A DNA stretch of 9,218 nt, from the NCBI GenBank assembly GCA_026710225.1, contig JAPORI010000109.1, positions 1 to 9,218 on the forward strand, in the 5' to 3' direction. Each line of letters starts with the position of its first letter. The first letter of the stretch is position 1. Positions 1-7,240 of the stretch are shown piece after piece. Below the pieces are notes generated by a model that had not been told where the DNA came from, did not search any database, and saw only the letters and a program-made list of their open reading frames with translations. Origin of the DNA: Betaproteobacteria bacterium (GTDB taxonomy: Bacteria > Pseudomonadota > Gammaproteobacteria > Tethybacterales > Tethybacteraceae). The position numbers and the translations under genes are program-made.

Positions 1-301
1 GAAAATTCACCAGGAATTCAGTCAGTATCCAGAAATATCAAGATCGCTGCTGGATTTCATTCGCTTCTTCTTCAAGGCAAAACGCTATGAAAGGGAAAGC
101 GAAGCCAGGATAGTGGTGTGGCGGGATTACGCGACCGGTAATGATCTGAGCGGAAAATTCCCGCGAGCATATTTTGACTGCTACGAGGGCTTCAAGCCAA
201 GCAAAATTCTGCTCGGCGCAAAAGTCGAGAAACCCGGGTTATGGCAGCAATGGCTCAAAACGCAGCCGGGAACAAAAGATATTGAAATAGCGATATCGTA
301 A
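1..301 (+). CDS. 3' end of a DUF2971-like protein (partial)
   Basis: The reading frame is open from base 2 to the TAA at 299-301, giving 99 residues with no start inside the window, so this is the C-terminal part of a longer protein. The visible part has a Phe-rich helix, then the phrase KRYERESEARIVVW, then FKPSKILLGAKV near the end. This pattern (a 'K..Y..E.E.R.V' strand followed later by 'I.LG') resembles the C-terminal half of DUF2971 proteins, which are soluble, of unknown biochemical function, and often found in accessory regions. That assignment is by eye and tentative. GC is low (about 40% on the first line) compared with the housekeeping genes further right, which suggests separate ancestry. 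It converges with the leftward gene ending at 405. Confidence 0.6.
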   Translation, partial: KIHQEFSQYPEISRSLLDFIRFFFKAKRYERESEARIVVWRDYATGNDLSGKFPRAYFDCYEGFKPSKILLGAKVEKPGLWQQWLKTQPGTKDIEIAIS

Positions 302-370
302 TCTGGCTTTTGCGGACGAACCTTCAATGGCTGATTTTTTGAAGCCGCGGATAAAAAAATGCGTGAAAAA

Positions 371-402
371 TAAAGACATTGCCGGGCAATACAGCCCCCG
401 GC
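371..402 (-). terminator. Possible intrinsic terminator of the small exported-protein gene
   Basis: Read leftward, the TAA stop at 407-405 is followed at once by a 6-bp inverted repeat (GCCGGG at 381-386 and CCCGGC at 397-402, 10-nt loop). After a short gap comes a T-rich tract, and a second T run lies at 352-358. The U tract is not directly adjacent to the stem, so the terminator is plausible but not textbook. It lies between two convergent genes, where a terminator would be expected. Confidence 0.4.
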
Positions 403-404
403 AG

Positions 405-881
405 TTACTCGGCCGCCGGAGCGCTCCGGGAAACCTGCTGGGTGGCAGAGCGGACAATGCTCAAGACGAACTCATTGCCGCCGGAAGCCTGCAAATAGAT
501 ATCATAGCGTCCTTGCAGGAGTCCGGCCAGATAACTGGCAAAGCCCTGCACCGGACCCGAATAGTTCACCGCCAGACGCGGCTCATCGGGATCGGCGCGG
601 ACAAAGACATGGCTGATGTTCGAACTGTCCATGGCCATTTGCAGCGCTTCGCTCAGCGGCTGTTCGGCGCCGGTGCCGACGATTACCTGAGCGCCGATCG
701 ACGCTTTGCCGATGACAACTGTGCGCTGCCGGTCGGTGAACTCGCTGGCGGCAGCCGGCAATGCGATCGCTGCTGCGGCAAGCAAGGATGCGACAAGCAG
801 CCTGAACGCGCCGCCGCCGGCCAGAGACGGCAGCAGGCGGCTTGCGGCCGCAGTAGCAGAAGTGATTGCAGTCTTGTTCAT
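405..881 (-). CDS. Small exported protein, possibly with a secretin-N/TcpQ-like domain
   Basis: A 158-residue protein counted from the ATG at 881. A TTG at 893 would add four residues but has no better ribosome site. Residues 26-46 are a hydrophobic stretch (FRLLVASLLAAAAIALPAAA) preceded by Arg27, with a signal-peptidase-like end around AAA-S/EF, so export to the periplasm or envelope is likely. The n-region is unusually long, so a start further in cannot be excluded. The mature part of about 110 residues contains PLSEALQMAM, then a strand pattern ending in GGNEFVLSIV. That layout (alpha helix, 'G....A...LL', final 'gn.v.l.I' strand) recalls small STN or TcpQ/PilL-N-like modules of envelope machines, but this is a guess from pattern alone. 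No cysteines or catalytic motif are visible. A perfect TATAAT lies just upstream. Confidence 0.7.
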   Translation of the reverse strand: MNKTAITSATAAASRLLPSLAGGGAFRLLVASLLAAAAIALPAAASEFTDRQRTVVIGKASIGAQVIVGTGAEQPLSEALQMAMDSSNISHVFVRADPDEPRLAVNYSGPVQGFASYLAGLLQGRYDIYLQASGGNEFVLSIVRSATQQVSRSAPAAE

Positions 882-901
882 GTTCTTGGGCAAGAGGACA
901 G

Positions 902-907
902 ATTATA
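902..907 (-). promoter_or_regulatory. -10 box (TATAAT) for the small exported-protein gene
   Basis: Leftward, the bases at 907-902 read TATAAT, a perfect sigma-70 -10 hexamer, 20 nt before the ATG at 881. No good -35 is visible at the usual 16-18 bp spacing (around 925-930 the leftward strand reads CGGGCC), and there is no TGn extension. Transcription would begin near 894-896, giving a leader of only about 13-15 nt without a clear Shine-Dalgarno. Confidence 0.45.
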
Positions 908-925
908 AGCCTTCCCAGCCTGATG

Positions 926-952
926 GCCCGGTTGCCGGCAAGCCCACCGGGC
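926..952. repeat. Nested palindrome upstream of the exported-protein promoter
   Basis: GCCCGGT (926-932) and ACCGGGC (946-952) form a perfect 7-bp inverted repeat with a 13-nt spacer. The spacer overlaps a second perfect 10-bp palindrome, TTGCCGGCAA at 932-941. It covers the place where the -35 element of the 902-907 promoter should be, so it could be an operator. It also lies downstream of the protease gene's stop and could act as a transcript 3' hairpin, but it lacks a following U tract in the leftward direction. Confidence 0.4.
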
Positions 953-1036
953 AATTTCCCCGCCTTTCAACCCGACAGGAACCTTGGGACAGCCAGCCGG
1001 CGGCGATTAACAAACCGCAAACCGACTGACGATTCA

Positions 1037-1945
1037 TCAGGGCAAACTCCTGATCCATGTTTTGCCGGTTTGGCTCAGGATCATCTTTGCGGCAGGGCCG
1101 TGTCCGAATGCTATTGTCGACAGGTGATACAAAGACAGTATCTCGTCTTGCAGATTTTGATCATCCTCCAAGTCGACGACATTCAGATGTTGCTGTCGGG
1201 CTTTTTGCCGATCAATACGCCTGCTGTGGCTGCCATGCTCGGTGCCGCCAAAAAACTCTGCCACTTCTTTAGCAAGATCAGCCGGCTTTTCCTTGTCTGC
1301 AAACATGTACTTTTGCAGCCATTCCTCGACAAGCCCGGTGCCGTAGGAAATCGCTCTGCCGGCCTCTTCCGGCAAGGCGGTGCCGAACTTGGCCAGGATT
1401 GGATTCCAGGCAAGAGCAAGCACCGGATTGGTGGTTATTTCCTTTTTGGCTTTTGCAAACAGGTTTACAACCGAATGCGCTGAAACTCCCCGGTTGTCAA
1501 TCACCAGTTGCGGATCAGTTGGCCCCAACTGGCTTTGCCGTCCCATGATGATTCGGTCGCAAGCCAGCGCTATCATTGTGCCTGCCGACATTGCGTAGGT
1601 CGGGATGGCAACATCGATGGCAGAGTACTTGCTGCGCAGGTATTCAACAATTGTCTGGGCTGCCCCCGGGCTACCACCCGGGGTATGCAGAATCAAAAGA
1701 AGCCTTTTCGAGAAATCTTGCCCGTGCAGCCCGGTCATGAAGCCATTTACGTCTTCACCGGTTATAGAAGTAAAATGGGGGATATGCGGCTTTTCGAGAA
1801 AGCCGGAAGCATAATAGATTACATTGCAGTCTTGTCTGTTTGCGATTGACTGCAAAAGTTCGATAGATTTTTGCTGGACAAACGCTCCCTTGCCTTCTCG
1901 GGCCACCTTTTTCAGGTCATTTTCAAAATCAAACCAGCTGGGCAA
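1037..1945 (-). CDS. ClpP-fold serine protease, SDH proteinase (SDH_sah) type
   Basis: A 302-residue protein with no signal peptide or membrane segment, so probably cytoplasmic. The ClpP/crotonase-fold marks are clear: HTPGG at 87-91 (oxyanion-hole loop), AMSAGTMIALACD at 118-130 with Ser120 as the expected nucleophile, and QLGPTDPQ at 139-146. A later HGSHSRRI at 237-244 matches a conserved C-terminal element that I associate with the serine dehydrogenase proteinase family (PF01972-like). Members are related to SppA and other S49 peptidases; natural substrates are largely unknown. The start is a TTG at 1945, chosen because GGGGAG sits 7 nt upstream (1953-1958) and no in-frame ATG occurs before residue 70. 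The upstream gene ends 2 nt before it, so translation is almost certainly coupled. GC is lower than in the secA region. Confidence 0.88.
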   Translation of the reverse strand: MPSWFDFENDLKKVAREGKGAFVQQKSIELLQSIANRQDCNVIYYASGFLEKPHIPHFTSITGEDVNGFMTGLHGQDFSKRLLLILHTPGGSPGAAQTIVEYLRSKYSAIDVAIPTYAMSAGTMIALACDRIIMGRQSQLGPTDPQLVIDNRGVSAHSVVNLFAKAKKEITTNPVLALAWNPILAKFGTALPEEAGRAISYGTGLVEEWLQKYMFADKEKPADLAKEVAEFFGGTEHGSHSRRIDRQKARQQHLNVVDLEDDQNLQDEILSLYHLSTIAFGHGPAAKMILSQTGKTWIRSLP

Positions 1946-1947
1946 GA

Positions 1948-2310
1948 CTAGTCTCCCCGGATGACGATATCCATCGGTGTATCCCAGGAATAACTTGGAT
2001 ATATAGTCTTGTCCTTGTCAGCATCGCTGACACCTTGGAGGAAATTGGAAATGTGATTGAGCTTCTCATACTGCCTGAGCGCCTCTTGCAGGGCTTCTAC
2101 ATCCACCTCGGGAGCGCAAGAAACTCCTCTCGAACTATCCGCGTAATCAGCGGCAGCCGGCGAAAGGGCTTGCGCCCTGGCTGATTGCTCGGCCTCCTGA
2201 TGCGCTTCAGATGCCCCCCGAGCAATAGGAGAGCCGTTTTGGGCATTTGCCGGGGCCGAACCCGGCCTTTGCTGGCCGGAACCGTTGTTGTATTTTTCGC
2301 TGGCGGTCAT
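1948..2310 (-). CDS. 120-aa partner of the ClpP-fold protease, function unknown
   Basis: I do not recognise a family. The first ~65 residues are rich in Ala, Ser, Gly, Gln and Glu and look disordered. From about residue 68 there is a short predicted helical part (VDVEALQEALRQYEKLNHI), then a conserved-looking tail with SDADKDKTIYPSYSWDTPMD and a final IVIRGD. There is one cysteine and no signal peptide or membrane segment. The ATG at 2310 is preceded by AGGA at about 8 nt spacing. Its stop (TAG, 1948-1950) lies within the spacer between the GGGGAG ribosome site and TTG start of the protease gene, so the two products are made together in a fixed ratio. Roles such as adaptor, substrate or inhibitor of the protease are possible but are inference from coupling only. 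Confidence 0.7.
   Translation of the reverse strand: MTASEKYNNGSGQQRPGSAPANAQNGSPIARGASEAHQEAEQSARAQALSPAAADYADSSRGVSCAPEVDVEALQEALRQYEKLNHISNFLQGVSDADKDKTIYPSYSWDTPMDIVIRGD
1953..1958 (-). promoter_or_regulatory. Shine-Dalgarno GGGGAG that fixes the TTG start of the protease gene
   Basis: Read leftward, GGGGAG is followed by 7 nt and then TTG at 1945-1943. It lies inside the last codons of the 120-aa gene, whose TAG falls between this site and the TTG. This spacing is ideal and supports the rare start codon. Confidence 0.7.
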
Positions 2311-2340
2311 GGGGATGGTCCTGATATTACACCAGTTATT

Positions 2341-2613
2341 TTAGGGGCGCGCCCGGATGCTTACCCGGCGCACCGCGTATTCGGTCAGAGCCGGCGGCAG
2401 CGACGGCAGCAACTGGGCAAGCAGCCGGGCCTGTCCGGCGGGAACCTCCAGACGCAAATTGCCGTCTTCGACCAGATCAACCTTGACCAGACTGGCGTCT
2501 ATGAAGTCCGGCAGCAGGGCGCGCACCGCCGCCGCCAGTTGCTGCTGGGCGGCAGCCCGATCCCGCAGCCGGGAGAGCGCTCCCTGGCCCATCAATGCAC
2601 CGATCGACTTCAT
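2341..2613 (-). CDS. DUF721/DciA-like protein (short form)
   Basis: A 90-residue protein. The first half is helical (MGQGALSRLRDRAAAQQQLAAAVRALLP in outline). The second half has the DUF721 pattern of strand-helix-strand: VKVDLVEDGNLRLEVPAGQA, a helix with LLAQLLP, then a closing strand VRRVSIRARP. DUF721 includes DciA, the ancestral loader of the replicative helicase DnaB, which has a KH-like fold. At 90 residues this is close to a bare domain, without the extra tail seen in longer members. The ATG at 2613 is preferred over the TTG one codon upstream; a GGGGG run lies 4 nt before it. The neighbourhood (DUF721, M23 peptidase, secA) is the arrangement known from Pseudomonas-type genomes and supports the call, although here the gene is divergent from the other two. 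Confidence 0.68.
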   Translation of the reverse strand: MKSIGALMGQGALSRLRDRAAAQQQLAAAVRALLPDFIDASLVKVDLVEDGNLRLEVPAGQARLLAQLLPSLPPALTEYAVRRVSIRARP

Positions 2614-2614
2614 C

Positions 2615-2634
2615 AACCCCCAATTTTAGGGGTT
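2615..2634. repeat. Inverted repeat in the divergent DciA-like/M23 spacer
   Basis: AACCCC at 2615-2620 and GGGGTT at 2629-2634 form a perfect 6-bp inverted repeat around an A/T-rich 8-nt centre (CAATTTTA). It lies in the 58-bp gap between the two divergent starts, directly upstream of the leftward ATG, and its left arm includes the probable ribosome site of the DUF721 gene. It could be an operator or a 5'-leader hairpin. No regulator family can be assigned. Confidence 0.35.
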
Positions 2635-2651
2635 TTGCCGGGCGATTTTCG

Positions 2652-2657
2652 TAGAAT
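2652..2657 (+). promoter_or_regulatory. Possible -10 box (TAGAAT) for the M23-secA operon
   Basis: TAGAAT differs from TATAAT at one position and ends 14 nt before the ATG at 2672. No convincing -35 is seen at 17 bp (GGGGTT, part of the inverted repeat, lies there). If used, the leader would be under 10 nt. Confidence 0.3.
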
Positions 2658-2671
2658 CACCTGTCAACAGG

Positions 2672-3633
2672 ATGAACATCATCATCTCTTCCGATAATCT
2701 GCGCCGCACCTTCACCATCGCCCTGGCCGGCTGGCGAGCGCCAGTGACGGCGATCGTGCTGATCGCGGCGGCTGCCTTTGGCATCTACAAGGCGGCCCTG
2801 CAACTGGCCGAAGGCTGGGTGGCGGAGGGAGACGCGCGCATCGTCGAGCTGGTGCGCGCCGAGCAATTGCGTGCTGATGCCGAGCGACGCGAACTGATCG
2901 ATGCGGCAGTTGGACGCCTCGACAGCACCGCCACCGATCTGGAGGTGCGGATGTGGCGGCTGGCCCGACTCGGCAACATCATCGCCGAGCAGATCGGCCT
3001 GCCGACCGAGCAGCTCATCGATCCGGATCTGGTGCCGCTGCCGATCGAACCCAAGGATCCGGTCGCCGGCGAGATCGGCCTGAGCGAAATCGACGCCCGG
3101 CTGCACGGCTACGAACTCGGGCTGGGACGACTCGATCTGCTCATGCAAAGCTTCGTTGATTCCTCGGCCAATCTGGCGATGCTCAAGGGCACCCTGCCGA
3201 TCCTCGATCCGCCGCCGGTCACCGGCACCTTCTACCTGTCTTCCACCTTCGGCCGGCGCTCGGATCCGTTCACCGGCCGGCCGGCCTTTCACTCCGGCTA
3301 CGACTACGCGGCCCGCACCGGCACTCCGGTGGTTGCCGCCGCTGACGGCTATGTAACCTACACCGGCCGACTCGGCAACTACGGCAAGACAGTCGAGGTA
3401 TATCACGGTGACCGGCTGTCCACTCTCTATGCGCACCTGCATGAGATCAGGACCACCACCGACGCATTCGTCCGCCGCCGGGAGGTGATTGGCTATGTCG
3501 GATCAACCGGCAGGTCGACTGGTCCGCACCTGCACTTCGAGTTGCGCATCGGTGGCCGGCCGCACAGTCGCAGCAGCTTCGCCAAGCAGTATCGGGATCG
3601 CATCGCGCTGCTCGAGCAAAACGCGCCGGCTCA

Positions 3634-3637
<4 letters not shown>
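2672..3637 (+). CDS. Membrane-anchored M23 (LytM-type) peptidase upstream of secA
   Basis: A 321-residue protein. Residues 22-38 form one hydrophobic segment after a basic stretch, giving a bitopic inner-membrane protein with its body in the periplasm. Residues ~53-115 are helical and probably coiled coil. The C-terminal domain (~185-300) is a complete LytM/M23 metallopeptidase: FHSGYD with zinc ligands His207 and Asp211, YAH with His255, and GPHLHFEL with His286 (catalytic) and His288 (zinc). With all ligands present it should be an active peptidoglycan peptide hydrolase, unlike degenerate LytM regulators such as EnvC. The start has only CAGG touching the ATG. Its TGA overlaps the secA ATG (ATGA), so the two are translationally coupled. 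In related gammaproteobacteria an M23 gene holds this position before secA. GC and codon use match secA. Confidence 0.92.
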
Positions 3638-6324
<2,687 letters not shown>

Positions 6325-6340
6325 CCGGATTGTGCTTATC

Positions 6341-6349
6341 TGCTATAAT
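6341..6349 (+). promoter_or_regulatory. Extended -10 promoter (TGCTATAAT) after secA
   Basis: TGC followed by a perfect TATAAT (6344-6349) makes a consensus extended -10 element in the 78-bp gap between secA and the next gene. The -35 position at 17 bp (CTAGCC, 6321-6326, at the secA stop) is poor, which is typical of extended -10 promoters. Transcription would start near 6356, about 47 nt before the ATG at 6403. It probably drives the 115-aa gene, dut, gor and panB. Confidence 0.65.
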
Positions 6350-6387
6350 AATCAGTTAACTGGGCCTGTTCATTTCTGTATCTAGCC

Positions 6388-6392
6388 GGGAG
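6388..6392 (+). promoter_or_regulatory. Shine-Dalgarno GGGAG of the 115-aa gene
   Basis: GGGAG lies 10 nt before the ATG at 6403. It is one of the few clear ribosome sites in this window and supports both the start and the reality of the small gene. Confidence 0.6.
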
Positions 6393-6402
6393 AACACTCG
6401 CC

Positions 6403-6750
6403 ATGGGCAAATACATCACAATCGGGATAATCGTTGCGCTGCTCGTGGTCGGGGCGCGCTTCAACCTGCACAACATCTATCTGCGCAGCGTTGACAGCAA
6501 GAAAGTGCTTTCCACCTGGGAGAACAAGAACACCGTACGCATGTTCACCGAGTACGCCGGCTTGCCGGCCTATGACCGGGCACTGATCGAGTACCGGTGT
6601 ACGCCGGTCTATGAAGAGGCGAAAGAATACAAGGCCAACCGTCAGAAGATGCCGCACAATTACGAGCGCGGCTGTCAGGTGCTGATGCTGTCCGGGTGGT
6701 TCCCGGGCTGGAGCCTCCAGGGCTACTACCGGTGGCAGCGCGAGAAGTAG
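6403..6750 (+). CDS. 115-aa protein with one N-terminal membrane segment, function unknown
   Basis: I do not recognise a family. Residues 4-18 (YITIGIIVALLVVGA) after Lys3 form a single membrane anchor or uncleaved signal, leaving about 95 residues probably in the periplasm. That part is rich in Tyr, Trp, Arg and Lys, with two cysteines (Cys66 in EYRCTPVY and Cys91 in ERGCQVLM) that could form a disulfide, and an aromatic tail (WFPGWSLQGYYRWQ). A clear ribosome site and an extended -10 promoter precede it. Its last 19 nt overlap the GTG start of dut in another frame, so it heads the dut-gor-panB cluster. The coupling to dut may be only for expression, since a membrane protein and a cytosolic dUTPase are unlikely to act together. 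Confidence 0.75.
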   Translation: MGKYITIGIIVALLVVGARFNLHNIYLRSVDSKKVLSTWENKNTVRMFTEYAGLPAYDRALIEYRCTPVYEEAKEYKANRQKMPHNYERGCQVLMLSGWFPGWSLQGYYRWQREK

Positions 6751-7202
6751 CGCCCGCCGTTGAACTGCGGCTGCTTGACCAGCGGCTGCGCGCAAACCCT
6801 CCCCAATACGCGTCCGCCGGTGCCGCCGGCATCGATTTGCGCGCCTGCATTGACGCGCCGGTAACCATCGAGCCCGGTTGCACCGAGATGATCGGCTCGG
6901 GCATCGCCATTCACATCGGCACTCCCGATTTGTTTGCAGTCGTCGCCCCCCGCTCAGGGCTGGGCGTCAAGCACGGTCTGGTGCTGGCCAATCTGGTCGG
7001 GATAATCGACTCCGACTACACCGGCGAAATAAAGCTCGGAGCCTGGAACCGCTCAAAGACTCCGTTTACCGTCGAGCCGCTGATGCGAATCTGCCAGTTG
7101 CTGATCCTGCCGGTGGTGCGCCCGGAATTGAAAATCGTCGATCAGTTCAGCCGCGCCAGCCAGCGCTCCGATGACGGCTTGGGATCAACCGGCCTGACCT
7201 GA
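6732..7202 (+). CDS. dut: Deoxyuridine 5'-triphosphate nucleotidohydrolase (dUTPase)
   Basis: Trimeric dUTPase, converting dUTP to dUMP and pyrophosphate, which keeps uracil out of DNA and feeds thymidylate synthesis. Counted from the GTG at 6732 it has 156 residues (E. coli 152). Motif 1 AGIDLRA (32-38), motif 2 PRSGLG (73-78), motif 3 IIDSDYTGEIKL (91-102, with Asp93 as catalytic base) and motif 4 RICQLLI (119-125) are all clear. Motif 5 is RSDDGLGSTG (145-154), where the family normally has RG..GFGSTG, so the uracil-stacking Phe is Leu150 and the first Gly is Ser146. GTG is preferred over the ATG at 6696 because it gives the normal length; AGGG lies 9 nt upstream. The gene overlaps the 115-aa gene by 19 nt and leaves 38 nt before gor. 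Confidence 0.95.
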   Translation: MAAREVAPAVELRLLDQRLRANPPQYASAGAAGIDLRACIDAPVTIEPGCTEMIGSGIAIHIGTPDLFAVVAPRSGLGVKHGLVLANLVGIIDSDYTGEIKLGAWNRSKTPFTVEPLMRICQLLILPVVRPELKIVDQFSRASQRSDDGLGSTGLT

Positions 7203-7240
7203 GCCTTTTCAACCCGCCGGAAGCGGCGGCAAGCCATAGA

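Noticed and set aside
322..346. CTTCAA/TTGAAG and GGCT/AGCC inverted repeats after the DUF2971-like gene
   Set aside because: The T run lies in the loop rather than after the stem, and the stem is AT-rich and short, so it does not look like a working terminator.
327..908. 193-aa open frame on the plus strand
   Set aside because: It is the reverse of the exported-protein gene. The minus strand has a signal peptide and an upstream TATAAT, whereas the plus frame gives a Cys/Arg/Gln-rich sequence without domain character.
1011..1024. Tandem duplication of CAAACCG
   Set aside because: Only two 7-bp copies in a non-coding gap; too short to call a functional repeat or an insertion scar.
2338..2632. 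ATTTTAGGGG present at both ends of the DUF721 gene (2338-2347 and 2623-2632)
   Set aside because: A 10-bp match can occur by chance, the flanking bases differ, and one copy includes the gene's stop codon; not enough for an attachment site or mobile-element boundary.
2657..3442. 261-aa open frame on the minus strand
   Set aside because: It is antisense to the M23 peptidase, whose catalytic motifs are all present.
7214..7229. CCGCC/GGCGG hairpin between dut and gor
   Set aside because: The stem is only 5 bp and has no T tract, so I do not call a terminator. It may only reflect local GC richness.
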